Shown: positions 20,430-29,745, counted from the stretch's first letter. The stretch is 64,000 nucleotides of DNA from Sphingomonas sp. (GCA_021732445.1 JAKFUZ010000002.1:62001-126000); one strand, 5' to 3'. Program-made: numbers and translations. The notes: generated from the sequence alone by a model not told the origin.

Positions 20430-21764
20430 CTAAACCGCCGGAGCACCGAACAGGTCATGCTCATCGGCGTCTTCGATCGTGACCTGCACGATGTCGCCCG
20501 GTGCCAGATGCCCTGCATCGCGCAGATGCACCTCGCCGTCGATTTCGGGCGCGTCGGCCTGGCTGCGCCCGGTTGCGCCGCCGGACCCGGTATCCACCAG
20601 GTCGATGATGACCGGCAGGGTGCGGCCGATTTTGCGGGCAAGCTTGTCGGCCGAAATGCGCGCGGTCAGCGCCATCAGCCGGGCGTAGCGCTCCTCCTTC
20701 ACGGCCTCCGGCACCGGATCGGGCAGAGCGTTGGCGGCGGCACCGGCAACGGGTTCAAACCGGAATGCACCCACCCGGTCGAGCTGTGCCTCTTCCAGCC
20801 AGCCCATCAGACAGGCAAAATCGTCCTCGGTTTCACCGGGAAAGCCGACGACAAAAGTCGAGCGGATGGCGATGTCGGGGCAAATCTCGCGCCAGGACCT
20901 GATGCGCTCCAGCACGCGGGCCTCGTTGGCTGGCCGCTTCATCGCGCGCAGCACCGGGCGGCTGGCATGCTGGAATGGTATGTCGAGATAGGGCGTGACC
21001 AGCCCTTGTGCCATCAGCGGAATGACCTGGTCGACATGCGGGTAGGGATAAACATAGTGCAGCCGCACCCAGGCCCCCAGCGACCCTAGTTCGCGCGCCA
21101 GATCGGTCATGTGGGCGCGCACCTCGCGGCCCTGCCAGGCGCGCGGAGCATGGCGGATGTCGACGCCATATGCCGACGTATCCTGGCTGATGACGAGCAG
21201 CTCGCGCGTGCCCGCTGCCACCAGCTTTTCGGCCTCGCGCAAAATGGCGTCCGGGCGGCGACTAACCAGGTCGCCCCGCAGGCTGGGGATGATGCAGAAC
21301 GAACAGCGGTGGTTGCACCCTTCGGAAATCTTGAGATAGCTATAGTGGCGCGGCGTCAGCTTGAGCCCGCTTTCCGGCACGAGATTGAGGAAGGCGTTGG
21401 CCGGTATCGGCGCGGCATCATGCACCGCACCGACGACCTCTTCATATTGATGCGCGCCGGTGACGGCGAGGACATCGGGGAATTTCGCGCGGATCATCTC
21501 CGCTTCCTTGCCCATGCAGCCGGTAACGATGACGCGGCCGTTTTCCGCAATTGCCTCACCTATGGCGTCCAGCGATTCCTCCTTGGCGGAATCGAGAAAG
21601 CCGCAGGTGTTGACGAGTACCACATCGGCACCGGCATAATCGGCGGACAGCGCATAGCCATCCGAGCGCAGCTTGGTGAGGATGCGTTCGCTATCGACCA
21701 GATTCTTGGGGCAGCCCAGCGATACCATGCCGATTTTCGGCGGGGAGGGGAGGATGGTTGCCAT
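20430..21764 (-). CDS. rimO: Ribosomal protein uS12 methylthiotransferase RimO
   Basis: A 444-residue radical SAM enzyme that adds a methylthio group to an Asp of ribosomal protein S12. Domains in order: N-terminal UPF0004 ([26 protein letters not shown]), radical SAM core with the CNHRCSFC cluster motif near residue 155, and a C-terminal TRAM domain ([21 protein letters not shown]). I chose the ATG at 21764 ([17 protein letters not shown]). The frame is open to 21881, but that extension reads through an intergenic repeat. Confidence 0.96.
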   Translation of the reverse strand: MATILPSPPKIGMVSLGCPKNLVDSERILTKLRSDGYALSADYAGADVVLVNTCGFLDSAKEESLDAIGEAIAENGRVIVTGCMGKEAEMIRAKFPDVLAVTGAHQYEEVVGAVHDAAPIPANAFLNLVPESGLKLTPRHYSYLKISEGCNHRCSFCIIPSLRGDLVSRRPDAILREAEKLVAAGTRELLVISQDTSAYGVDIRHAPRAWQGREVRAHMTDLARELGSLGAWVRLHYVYPYPHVDQVIPLMAQGLVTPYLDIPFQHASRPVLRAMKRPANEARVLERIRSWREICPDIAIRSTFVVGFPGETEDDFACLMGWLEEAQLDRVGAFRFEPVAGAAANALPDPVPEAVKEERYARLMALTARISADKLARKIGRTLPVIIDLVDTGSGGATGRSQADAPEIDGEVHLRDAGHLAPGDIVQVTIEDADEHDLFGAPAV

Positions 21765-21819
21765 GGGAGGCTGCGCGTATAGGCTGGTTTGTAGGAATTT
21801 TCCAGCGTTGCGACGTCGC

Positions 21820-21870
21820 TGTGCCCGCAAAGGCCGGAAGCCAGGCTGGACCCCCGCGTGCGCGGGGGTA
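21820..21870. repeat. REP-like intergenic element with GC-rich hairpin
   Basis: The segment between divergent rimO and the DOMON-like gene contains CCCGCAAAGGCCGGAAGCC followed by a perfect inverted repeat ACCCCCGCG-TG-CGCGGGGGT (21850-21869). Its minus-strand translation ([12 protein letters not shown]) has the pattern familiar from dispersed intergenic elements in sphingomonads. I see only this copy in the window, so the family assignment comes from memory. The hairpin lies 10 bases before the DOMON-like ATG. Confidence 0.6.
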
Positions 21871-21879
21871 AAAGAGTGC

Positions 21880-22422
21880 ATGCATTGCTACGACCTGAAA
21901 CCTCATCTGGCCGCGCCGCCGAAGGCTGTCCGCGCCGTTCGGGTCGAGGTTGTCGATACGGTTGATGGCTTGCGGCTCACCTATAGTGTCGAAGGCGCCG
22001 AAGCGCTGGTGGTGCCGAGCAGGCAGTTGCCGGCACGTGCCGATGGGCTTTGGCAGGCCACCTGCTTTGAATTGTTCCTGCAAGCCGAGGGAAGCAATGC
22101 CTATGCGGAGTTCAATTTCGCCCCGTCGTTGCGCTGGGCGGCCTACAGATTCGAAAGTTATCGCGGCGGGATGAGCGCGATGGCACTCAGGGCCGATCCG
22201 CATATTGATAGTGTTGCCGGGGGCGAGCCTTTCGTGCTGGCGGTTGATCTCGAATTGGGCACTGGGCTCCGGCCATCGGCGATGCATATGGGCCTGTCCG
22301 CCGTCATCGAAGAGATCGACGGCACGAAATCCTATTGGGCACTCGCGCACGCGCCCGGCCGGCCAGATTTTCATAATCGGGATTGCTTTATCGCGACCCT
22401 CCCGGCACCAGCCGACCCATGA
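21880..22422 (+). CDS. DOMON-like domain protein (MurB-neighbour type)
   Basis: A 180-residue protein without a signal peptide. The central ligand-binding-like beta sandwich includes [40 protein letters not shown] and [21 protein letters not shown]. This matches my memory of the DOMON_murB_like group, found beside cell-wall genes. The gene overlaps the following NamZ-type muramidase by ATGA, so the two are translationally coupled and probably act together. Biochemical function is unknown. The ATG follows directly after a GC-rich hairpin that could affect initiation. Confidence 0.78.
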   Translation: MHCYDLKPHLAAPPKAVRAVRVEVVDTVDGLRLTYSVEGAEALVVPSRQLPARADGLWQATCFELFLQAEGSNAYAEFNFAPSLRWAAYRFESYRGGMSAMALRADPHIDSVAGGEPFVLAVDLELGTGLRPSAMHMGLSAVIEEIDGTKSYWALAHAPGRPDFHNRDCFIATLPAPADP

Positions 22423-23615
22423 AATTCGGTATCGATCGCCTCCTCGCCGACCCGCTCTTGCGCAAACCGCTGGAAGGCAGGCGTGTCGCCTTGCTCGCGC
22501 ATCCCGCCTCCGTGACCCAAGATCTCACCCATTCGCTTGATGCGCTGATTTCCACGGGCCTCGATGTGACGGCCATGTTCGGCCCGCAGCACGGCGTTCG
22601 GGGCGATCTGCAGGACAATATGATGGAGTCGCCGGACTTCACCGATCCGCGATATGGCATTCCCGTATTCAGCCTTTACGGTGAGGTTCGCCGGCCGACC
22701 GGGCAGTCGATGGGCACGTTCGACGTGATGCTCGTCGACTTGCAGGATCTTGGCACGCGGATTTACACCTTTGTGACCACGCTGCTTTATGTGCTTGAGG
22801 CCGCTGCCGCGCACGGCAAAAGCGTGTGGGTGCTTGACCGGCCAAACCCTGCCGGGCGCTCCGTGGAGGGGCTGACGCTGTTGCCCGGCTGGGAGAGCTT
22901 TGTCGGCGCCGGGCCGATGCCAATGCGCCACGGGCTCACCCTGGGCGAACTGGGCCACTGGTTCATCGCGCATTACAAGCTCAGCGTGGATTACCGCGTC
23001 ATCGCCATGGAGGGCTGGGCGCCCGATGACGCGCCGGGCTATGGCTGGCCCGCCGACCGCGTGTGGATCAACCCCAGCCCGAATGCGCCCAACCTCAACA
23101 TGGCACGTGCCTATCCCGGCACTGTCATGCTTGAGGGGACGACGCTGAGCGAGGGGCGCGGCACCACACGCCCGCTGGAGCTGTTCGGCGCGCCAGATAT
23201 TTGCGCGCGGGATGTGATCGCGGCAATGCATCGCCTTGCGCCGGCGTGGCTGGCCGGGTGCACGCTGCGAGACATCTGGTTCCAGCCGACCTTCCACAAG
23301 CATGTCGGCCAGCTTTGCAACGGCATCCATATCCATGCCGAGGGACCGGGCTTCAATCACGGTGCGTTCAGGGCGTGGCGCGTGCAGGCACTGGCCTTCA
23401 AGGCGATCCGCGCGGTGTATCCGGATTATGATTTGTGGCGCGATTTTCCGTATGAATATGAATTCGGCAAGCTTGCGATCGATGTCATCAATGGCGGTCC
23501 GGGCTTGCGCGACTGGGTTGACGACCGCGCCGCGACAGCGGGCGTTTTAGACGCCGCGGCCCGGAGCGACGAAACGGCATGGGTTGAAGAGCGCCGATCG
23601 TCGCTGTTATATTGA
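22419..23615 (+). CDS. DUF1343 / NamZ-type exo-beta-N-acetylmuramidase
   Basis: A 398-residue protein of the YbbC/NamZ family, whose characterised members remove MurNAc from the non-reducing end of peptidoglycan fragments. Family segments are VALLAHPASVTQDL, FGPQHGVRGDLQDNM, SLYGEVRRPT, LVDLQDLGTRIYTF, VWVLDRPNPAGR, EGTTLSEGRGTTRPLELFGAP and GIHIHAEG. No clear signal peptide is seen, which fits a cytoplasmic recycling role better than secretion. It is coupled by ATGA to the DOMON-like gene. Confidence 0.88.
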   Translation: MKFGIDRLLADPLLRKPLEGRRVALLAHPASVTQDLTHSLDALISTGLDVTAMFGPQHGVRGDLQDNMMESPDFTDPRYGIPVFSLYGEVRRPTGQSMGTFDVMLVDLQDLGTRIYTFVTTLLYVLEAAAAHGKSVWVLDRPNPAGRSVEGLTLLPGWESFVGAGPMPMRHGLTLGELGHWFIAHYKLSVDYRVIAMEGWAPDDAPGYGWPADRVWINPSPNAPNLNMARAYPGTVMLEGTTLSEGRGTTRPLELFGAPDICARDVIAAMHRLAPAWLAGCTLRDIWFQPTFHKHVGQLCNGIHIHAEGPGFNHGAFRAWRVQALAFKAIRAVYPDYDLWRDFPYEYEFGKLAIDVINGGPGLRDWVDDRAATAGVLDAAARSDETAWVEERRSSLLY

Positions 23616-23637
23616 CCGCGAGGCGATATTCCGGCCA

Positions 23638-24816
23638 TCACCGCTTGCGCGTCAGCTCCCGCATCGCGTCGTCCAGTCCGGCAAGCGTCAGTGGATACAT
23701 ACGGTCGGCCATCAGCTCGCGGATGATCCGCACGCTTTGCGAATAGCCCCATTGCTCGTCGCGCACCGGGTTGAGCCAGACCGCCGCTGGATAGGTCGTG
23801 GTCATCCGGTGGAGCCACACAGCGCCCGACTCCTCGTTGAAATGTTCAACCGAGCCGCCCGGATGGGTGATTTCGTAAGGGCTCATCGACGCGTCGCCGA
23901 CAAAGATCAGCTTGTAGTCATGGCCGAACTTGTGGAGCACATCCCACATTGGCGTGCGCTCTGAAAAGCGGCGGCGATTGTCCTTCCAGACGCCTTCATA
24001 GGGGCAATTGTGGAAGTAGAAGAATTCGAGATTCTTGAACTCGGTCGTGGCGGCGGAAAACAACTCCTCGCACAGCTTCACCCAAGGGTCCATCGAGCCG
24101 CCGACATCGAGGAACAGGAGCAGCTTGACGGCATTATGCCGCTCTGGCCGCATCACCACGTCGAGCCAGCCCTGGCGCGCGGTGCCGTCAATCGTTGCGT
24201 CGATATCGAGTTCGTCGGCGGCCCCTTCGCGCGCAAAGCGGCGCAGGCGGCGAAGCGCGATCTTGATGTTGCGGGTGCCAAGCTCGCGCGTGCTGTCAAG
24301 GTTTTTGAACTCGCGCTGGTCCCACACTTTCAGCGCGCGCTTATGCGTGCTTTCGCCGCCGATGCGGACGCCTTCGGGGTTGTAGCCTGAGTTGCCATAA
24401 GGGCTGGTGCCGCCGGTGCCGACCCATTTGTTGCCACCCTGGTGGCGGCCCTCCTGCTCGGCAAGCCGCTTTTTGAGCGTGTCCATGATCTCGTCCCAGG
24501 AGCCGAGCGATCTGATCGCCTCCATCTCTTCAGGGGAAAGATATTTTTCGGCGACGGCGCGCAGCCATTCTTCGGGAATATCCGCATTGGCCGGGGCAAA
24601 GCTGGTGGCAATCCCCTGAAAAACCTTGGCGAACACCTGGTCGAACCGGTCAAGCAGGCCTTCGTCCTTCACATACACCGCGCGCGACAGGTAATAGAAG
24701 TCTTCGGGCGTGCGCCTGATGACTTCCCGGTCGAGCGCTTCGAGCAGAACGAGGTGCTCTTTCATGCTCGCCGCTATGCCGGCAGCGCGCAGTGCATCGA
24801 GAAAATTGAGAAACAT
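23638..24816 (-). CDS. VWA-domain (CoxE-like) protein
   Basis: The 392-residue protein has a C-terminal von Willebrand A-like fold with a modified metal site (LLFLDVGGSMDPWVKL) near residue 230; the preceding region resembles CoxE-like proteins. CoxE-type VWA proteins usually work with MoxR AAA+ ATPases as chaperone-like metal-insertion or assembly pairs. A MoxR ATPase is encoded about 2.2 kb away on the same strand, with a chemoreceptor and a CHAP gene between them. Confidence 0.85.
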   Translation of the reverse strand: MFLNFLDALRAAGIAASMKEHLVLLEALDREVIRRTPEDFYYLSRAVYVKDEGLLDRFDQVFAKVFQGIATSFAPANADIPEEWLRAVAEKYLSPEEMEAIRSLGSWDEIMDTLKKRLAEQEGRHQGGNKWVGTGGTSPYGNSGYNPEGVRIGGESTHKRALKVWDQREFKNLDSTRELGTRNIKIALRRLRRFAREGAADELDIDATIDGTARQGWLDVVMRPERHNAVKLLLFLDVGGSMDPWVKLCEELFSAATTEFKNLEFFYFHNCPYEGVWKDNRRRFSERTPMWDVLHKFGHDYKLIFVGDASMSPYEITHPGGSVEHFNEESGAVWLHRMTTTYPAAVWLNPVRDEQWGYSQSVRIIRELMADRMYPLTLAGLDDAMRELTRKR

Positions 24817-24877
24817 CGCGCGTCATCCGCCAGCCAATATTGCCTTGTTCGTAGCGGCTGGGCCGGGGTGCGCAAAG

Positions 24878-24892
24878 TTAATCTTGCGCTAA
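24878..24892 (+). promoter_or_regulatory. Probable CtrA binding site upstream of chemoreceptor gene
   Basis: TTAATCTTGCGCTAA matches the CtrA consensus TTAA-N7-TTAA with one mismatch and correct spacing. It lies 42 bases before the chosen start of the chemoreceptor gene. CtrA controls motility and chemotaxis genes in many alphaproteobacteria, so the placement is sensible. Binding is inferred. Confidence 0.55.
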
Positions 24893-24934
24893 CCAATGTT
24901 TCGTATTCACCACCCGATGGGAGACCGTGCTTCG

Positions 24935-26416
24935 ATGGCCGACGCCGCCGCAATTGAGAAGATCATTGCCGATGTCGCGCGGTCGTGCGGCGCGCTTGTC
25001 ATGGAATGCGCCGATGTCGGCGGGCACGTTGCGCGGGTCTCGGAACGCAAGGATCAGCGCATCGCTGAGCTTGGCCGTATCGACGCCCTGGCCGAAACGC
25101 TGGCCCGCGACCAGCGCAAGGTCGCTACCGCCATCGAGCATGCACAGCGGCTGTCGCATGAGGTGAAGCACAAGCTGACGCACGGGCGCGAATCGATTTC
25201 CGAGTCCATTGCGGGGTTTACCGACATTACCGGCCTGGTGCTTGGGCTTGGTGACCGGATGGAACGGATGATCCACGCGCTGGCACAGGTCCAGCAGGTC
25301 TCTCAGCTTATTTCCGGCATTGCGCAGCAAACCAACATGCTGGCGCTTAACGCTGCCATCGAGGCGGCGCGCGCGGGCGAAGCGGGCAGCGCCTTTGCCG
25401 TGGTCGCCACCGAGGTTAAAAAACTCGCGCAGCACACGCGCGAGGCGACGCAGCGGATCAACGATACGGTCGCGGCACTTGCTGAGGAGGCCACGGGCTT
25501 TGGCCGCGAAATTTCCGTCGGCGTCGCGCACAGCCGGGAGGCGGCGGCTGATTTTGCCGCAATCGAGGCGACAGTCGCAGACATTGGCACGATCGTCGGG
25601 CTGGTTGATGAACAGACTGCCGGGATTGCCGGAAGCGCCGCCGATATGCAGGATAGCATCGCTGCCGTGCAGGCCGAAATGATTGATTCAGCAACTGCGA
25701 CGCGCACCGACGGGCTCGTGCTTCGCGATGCCCGCACTCGGCTGGAGAAGCTGGAAGCTGTTGCCAATATCATGCTTGACCAGCTTGCCAGCAGCGGTGC
25801 GCCGATTGACGACAGCGAGTGTATCGAGGTCGCAAAACAGGTCGCTGTCGAGATTACCGACCTGGTCGAAGGCGCCATCCGTCGGGGCGAAGTCTCCATC
25901 GACGACGTGTTCGACTTCGATTATCGCCCGGTGCCGGGGACCAACCCCCAGCAGTGCACCACAAGGTTCAACGATTTTGCCGATCGCCACATTCGCCCGA
26001 TCCTCGACCGGGTGATGAATGCTGTCGAAAAGTCGATTGGCTGCGTAGTGTCCGACATTAATGGCTATTTGCCGACGCATCTCAGCTTGCGGTCTCAGCC
26101 GCAAGGGGCAGACCCCGAATGGAACAATACCTGGTCGCGCAACCGTCGTCCGATGGGGCTGGATGCGTCCACGCAGCGGGCGGTCGACAGCACCGCGCCG
26201 GCCATGCTCAACTGCTACCGGATGGAGTTGGGCAATGAGGGGTTTTTGCCGCTCAAAAATGTGTTCGTACCGCTGACCTTTTGCGGGCGTCGCTGGGGGA
26301 ATTACGAACTCGCCTATGTCGACGAGCTTTCAACCACGGCACAGTCGATTTCAGCCGAGGCGTATGAGGCGAGCCTCAGGCGGATGCGCACCGGCGCGCA
26401 GGCGCTTGCGGCCTAG
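24935..26416 (+). CDS. Soluble methyl-accepting chemotaxis protein with C-terminal sensor domain
   Basis: The 493-residue protein has no transmembrane helix. The N-terminal half is helical, and the signalling tip [20 protein letters not shown] and its return helix ([20 protein letters not shown]) lie at about residues 125-190. The sensor-like region is C-terminal: [16 protein letters not shown], then [24 protein letters not shown] and [24 protein letters not shown], resembling the GRHWG-ending domain of other cytoplasmic receptors. The order is therefore signal domain first, sensor second. The frame is open to 24896, but that start would abut a CtrA-like box. The stop overlaps the convergent CHAP gene by four bases. 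Confidence 0.85.
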   Translation: MADAAAIEKIIADVARSCGALVMECADVGGHVARVSERKDQRIAELGRIDALAETLARDQRKVATAIEHAQRLSHEVKHKLTHGRESISESIAGFTDITGLVLGLGDRMERMIHALAQVQQVSQLISGIAQQTNMLALNAAIEAARAGEAGSAFAVVATEVKKLAQHTREATQRINDTVAALAEEATGFGREISVGVAHSREAAADFAAIEATVADIGTIVGLVDEQTAGIAGSAADMQDSIAAVQAEMIDSATATRTDGLVLRDARTRLEKLEAVANIMLDQLASSGAPIDDSECIEVAKQVAVEITDLVEGAIRRGEVSIDDVFDFDYRPVPGTNPQQCTTRFNDFADRHIRPILDRVMNAVEKSIGCVVSDINGYLPTHLSLRSQPQGADPEWNNTWSRNRRPMGLDASTQRAVDSTAPAMLNCYRMELGNEGFLPLKNVFVPLTFCGRRWGNYELAYVDELSTTAQSISAEAYEASLRRMRTGAQALAA

Positions 26417-26955
26417 CGCGCGTAAACGTCGATCAATGCGCCAACATAATCCGGCGCCGGAGCGGTGACCTCAGGCGCCGCGGCTTTTGCCGGCGCGTAG
26501 ATAAATCCGCTTACCGCGTAGCTTGACTTGCCCAGGCCGCGATTGTCACGAAACCACAATTTCACCAGCGACCAGTCGCCGGCTGCCGAGACATCGGTCA
26601 GCGTCACGTCCTGCTCGACATGGCCGCGCGCGCCGTTGATGCGCGACCAGTTGGCGTGTGTTATCATCAGCACCCGGTCATCCACCACGCGGCTGACCAC
26701 CGCAACATGGCCAAGCTGGAGCCGCGCCGACCGCGCAAACACGATGACGGCGCCCGGACGAGGCCGGTTTCCGCGCGCATAATGCCCGGCGGCCTTGTCC
26801 CACCATGTCCAGGCATCGCCATAAATCGCAATGCCAGATGCTGTTCGCGCAAACGGCACGCACTCGCCGACATACCCCAGCAACGACGCACCAGCCGGGG
26901 CGGACGCAGCCAGCGACACCACCAGGAAACCAATTAGCCGCCAAAACTTGCTCAT
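26413..26955 (-). CDS. Exported CHAP-domain amidase/peptidase
   Basis: A 180-residue protein with a signal peptide ([20 protein letters not shown]). The CHAP (NlpC/P60-related) domain has catalytic Cys in [13 protein letters not shown], a [11 protein letters not shown] segment, and catalytic His in [13 protein letters not shown]. It probably cleaves peptidoglycan peptides or amides in the periplasm. The ATG at 26955 starts the signal peptide; the frame is open to 26997. It is convergent with the chemoreceptor gene, and a 24-base palindrome lies 44 bases upstream. Confidence 0.87.
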   Translation of the reverse strand: MSKFWRLIGFLVVSLAASAPAGASLLGYVGECVPFARTASGIAIYGDAWTWWDKAAGHYARGNRPRPGAVIVFARSARLQLGHVAVVSRVVDDRVLMITHANWSRINGARGHVEQDVTLTDVSAAGDWSLVKLWFRDNRGLGKSSYAVSGFIYAPAKAAAPEVTAPAPDYVGALIDVYAR

Positions 26956-26998
26956 GCGGCGGTTATGCCACCGCCAGTTTTTCAGAACCGTGGGCATT

Positions 26999-27022
26999 TA
27001 TGGTTAACGGGCGCTAACCATA
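26999..27022. promoter_or_regulatory. Perfect 8-bp inverted repeat upstream of CHAP gene (CtrA-like half sites)
   Basis: TATGGTTA (26999-27006) and TAACCATA (27015-27022) are exact inverse copies around an 8-base spacer. TTAACCAT is the classical CtrA half site, and here it appears facing itself. The TTAA-to-CTAA spacing is six rather than seven, so this may be a CtrA-like or another dimeric regulator site. It also lies 27 bases past the end of the upstream moxR gene. Confidence 0.45.
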
Positions 27023-27049
27023 GCGGGTGGGCGATGTTGCCTGGCGGTG

Positions 27050-27904
27050 TCAGCCCTTGTTCTGCTGGCGCTTGGCCATGAACGCGAGGCGTTCGAACAG
27101 CATGACATCCTGCTCGTTCTTCAAAAGCGCGCCATGCAGCGGGGGAATGGCCTTGGTTGGGTCGCGGTTCTGAAGCACCTCCAGTGGCATGTCCTCGTTC
27201 AGGAGCAGTTTGAGCCAGTCGAGCAATTCCGACGTGCTCGGCTTTTTCTTGAGGCCGGGCACGTCGCGGACATCATAGAAAATGTCCATCGCGCGCGACA
27301 CGAGCATGCGCTGGATGCCGGGGAAGTGGACGTCGATGATGGCCTGCATCGTCTCGCGATCGGGAAATTTGATGTAGTGGAAAAAGCACCGGCGCAAAAA
27401 CGCGTCGGGCAGTTCCTTTTCGTTGTTGGAGGTGATGATGACAATCGGCCGGTCGGCCGCCTTCACCGTCTCTCTGGTTTCATATACATGGAACTCCATG
27501 CGATCGAGTTCCTGCAACAGATCGTTGGGAAACTCGATATCGGCCTTGTCGATTTCGTCGATCAGCAGCACGGGCAATTTGGGCGCGGTGAATGCCTCCC
27601 ACAATTTGCCCCGGCGGATATAGTTGGAGATATCGTGAACGCGGGCGTCGCCGAGTTGCCCGTCGCGCAGGCGCGCTACCGCATCATATTCGTAAAGGCC
27701 CTGCTGCGCCTTGGTGGTTGATTTGATGTTCCACTCGATGAGTGGTGCGCCAACGGCGGCGGCTATTTCATGCGCGAGCACGGTTTTGCCGGTGCCCGGC
27801 TCGCCCTTGACCAGCAACGGGCGGCGCAGCGTAACCGCGGCATTGACGGCGACCTTCAGATCGTCTGTTGCGACATAATTCTCGGTGCCTTCAAAGCGCT
27901 TCAT
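27050..27904 (-). CDS. MoxR-family AAA+ ATPase
   Basis: The 284-residue protein has Walker A GEPGTGKTVLAHE near residue 33, Walker B LPVLLIDEIDKADIEF, sensor 1 IVIITSNNEKELPDAFLRRC and a C-terminal lid. MoxR ATPases act as chaperones with VWA partners; the CoxE-like VWA gene is 2.2 kb downstream on the same strand. I chose the ATG at 27904 (MKRFEGTENYVATDDL, the family start); the frame is open to 27961. Confidence 0.94.
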   Translation of the reverse strand: MKRFEGTENYVATDDLKVAVNAAVTLRRPLLVKGEPGTGKTVLAHEIAAAVGAPLIEWNIKSTTKAQQGLYEYDAVARLRDGQLGDARVHDISNYIRRGKLWEAFTAPKLPVLLIDEIDKADIEFPNDLLQELDRMEFHVYETRETVKAADRPIVIITSNNEKELPDAFLRRCFFHYIKFPDRETMQAIIDVHFPGIQRMLVSRAMDIFYDVRDVPGLKKKPSTSELLDWLKLLLNEDMPLEVLQNRDPTKAIPPLHGALLKNEQDVMLFERLAFMAKRQQNKG

Positions 27905-28003
27905 GCGTCCATCCCCGGTTTCGAATATCGGGTTTGGAGATAGAGGCAATCCGGCTGTCAACGCAAGCGAGCGGTTGGGCGCGATGGTGCGCGCGCGGGG
28001 CGC

Positions 28004-28681
28004 TCAGAAGGGTTCGCGGGCGCTCGCGCGGGCGTCGAGCAAATCCCACAGGCCCCGGTGCTGGGCGAGCATTTGCTGCACGGCAAAGGTCATTGCCCGC
28101 TCAATCGCCGGGGTGCGGTCAATCGCGGCGACCATTGCCTCGGTACATGCGCTGTCGGGCAGGGAGCATGGCGGCACGTCCACGCCAAAGCGCGTGGCCG
28201 CGGCATCGAGCACGACGCGCACCGCCGCCCAATCGAGCACCAGCGCAATCGCGGCGCCAACCGCGCAGCCGGCGCGGTCGGATTGGGCGAGCATGTTCAC
28301 CGCGTGGCGCTGCGCCGCAATGGTGTTTTCCGACTCGGCATGGCCCGGCGTGGATGGCAGCGGGCCGCCGGCCGACGCCAGCCTGGCGAGCATGGCCCGT
28401 TCGCTTGCGAACCCGGCCGCTGCGTCCCCTAGCCACGCCTGCGCCGCCGGTGGATTGTCATGCGCCAGCGCATAGTCGATGACGCCGGGCAACCGCCCGT
28501 GCAACAGGCACCAGCCATGGACGACATCGGCCACGTCGCGGGCCGGGATGAGCGGCCGGGTCAGTACCGCGCTCATGGTGTGCGTTGCGGTGCCGTCTGC
28601 ATCCACCAGCGCACGGATGACCGGCCACAGGGCGTTTGCCGAAGCGTGCTTTGCCGGTTCTGAAGCCATATCGCCATGCAT
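28004..28681 (-). CDS. Conserved hypothetical protein, helical
   Basis: The 225-residue, Ala-rich protein has no signal peptide. It contains four His/Cys-bearing helices (WCLLHGRLPGVIDYALAHD; RHAVNMLAQSDRAGCAVGAA; DVPPCSLPDSACTE) and is predicted to be all-alpha. I recognise it only as a type found in sphingomonads without known function. An ATG at 28669 (MASEPAKHAS) is an alternative start. It lies between the moxR gene and the Phd/PAS-like gene, all on the minus strand. Confidence 0.6.
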   Translation of the reverse strand: MHGDMASEPAKHASANALWPVIRALVDADGTATHTMSAVLTRPLIPARDVADVVHGWCLLHGRLPGVIDYALAHDNPPAAQAWLGDAAAGFASERAMLARLASAGGPLPSTPGHAESENTIAAQRHAVNMLAQSDRAGCAVGAAIALVLDWAAVRVVLDAAATRFGVDVPPCSLPDSACTEAMVAAIDRTPAIERAMTFAVQQMLAQHRGLWDLLDARASAREPF

Positions 28682-28759
28682 CCCAAAGCGCGCCGATGAG
28701 ACCGGCCCGAGTGAATCCTTATCGCGAGGGACATATACCGAACCGCGTAAAGACGAGGT

Positions 28760-29716
28760 TTATGGGGCCTTAAGCGCTTCTAAACCGGATGTGCCGGCGA
28801 TAATCGCCGCAACACTTGCAACTGCGGCGCCGACGCGGATGGCGCTCAGGCCGATGATGACCGGGACCGTGCCGGCACCGTTGGTATGCAGGACGGCATT
28901 GACTCGCGCGCTGCCCCCGCTGCGGATAACGTGCTCGATGGCGTCGCCCACGCGCGCCCGGTCGGCAATGTCGATCAGCGTGGTAAAGCGCGCACCGCCA
29001 AGCGCCGCACTCGACAAGCCGGTCAGCGCGACAAGCGACGGCGGCGCCTGCTCCACATGGCCGCGCAGGCTGATCCGCGCGGATGCGACCACCGCGCACG
29101 CCGCGCAGGCATCATCATCGGCAATGGCGGCAGCGCGCGCCTCGCGCAGATCATCGGCTGCCGTGGCATCTTCGGCCAGCATGGCAACGCCCATCGGATG
29201 CGGGTGGAGCAGCAGCCGCAGCCGCCGGCCCGGGTAGCGCGCCGGTGTTGCATCGACATCATCGCCATGGCCCGAGGCGAGCACCCGGCCGACCGCTTGC
29301 GCGACACGCTCACGCGAAGGGTCATCCACCAGCGCGTGCAGCCTTACGTCATCACCGTCTGGCTGCGCAAAATAGGTGCGGGCTGCACCGCTCATCGCCG
29401 TGATCCGCAGGTTACCGTCCGCGATGAGCACGATCTGGGGGAGTAGCGCCAGCAGCGCTCCGAACGATGCCCGGTAGCTGTCGACATGTGCCACCTGACG
29501 CGGCGCACACAGCGCCTGCATGAGTTCGACAGTGGCGAGCACGAAGCGGGGTCGCCCGCGATGGATTACATATACCGGCTGGTGGACAGCACGGTCCTGC
29601 CAGTGGCCGAAATGCCGCACCAGCGCAGATGCGGTGACGACGTTGTCCGTATCGGGCAGCCGCATGTCGGCAGCCGATGTTGCAGGCGGGAGGGGACTGG
29701 CTGCCGGCGCGTTCAT
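28760..29716 (-). CDS. Putative regulator: Phd-antitoxin-like N-terminus joined to PAS-like region
   Basis: The product has 318 residues. Residues ~24-70 (VVTASALVRHFGHWQDRA, then PVYVIHRGRPRFVLATVELMQAL) follow the pattern of Phd/YefM antitoxins: short helices, then the VITRRGRPVAVLVS-type strand. Residues ~80-200 look like a PAS fold (LLALLPQIVLIADGNLRITAMSGAARTYF), and a second, weaker sensor-like unit follows to the C-terminus. There is no kinase or output enzyme. It could be a one-component DNA-binding sensor in which an antitoxin fold is reused without a toxin; this is inference. A 12-bp palindrome lies 18 bases upstream of the start. Confidence 0.65.
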   Translation of the reverse strand: MNAPAASPLPPATSAADMRLPDTDNVVTASALVRHFGHWQDRAVHQPVYVIHRGRPRFVLATVELMQALCAPRQVAHVDSYRASFGALLALLPQIVLIADGNLRITAMSGAARTYFAQPDGDDVRLHALVDDPSRERVAQAVGRVLASGHGDDVDATPARYPGRRLRLLLHPHPMGVAMLAEDATAADDLREARAAAIADDDACAACAVVASARISLRGHVEQAPPSLVALTGLSSAALGGARFTTLIDIADRARVGDAIEHVIRSGGSARVNAVLHTNGAGTVPVIIGLSAIRVGAAVASVAAIIAGTSGLEALKAP

Positions 29717-29733
29717 CTCGGCGCATATGTGGG

Positions 29734-29745
29734 CCAGGCGCCTGG
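29734..29745. promoter_or_regulatory. Perfect 12-bp palindrome CCAGGCGCCTGG between divergent genes
   Basis: The palindrome lies 18 bases upstream of the Phd/PAS-like gene and about 110 bases upstream of the exported-protein gene. Antitoxin-fold regulators bind such dyads in their own promoters, so it is a candidate autoregulatory operator. GC-rich palindromes also arise by chance in this genome. Confidence 0.4.
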
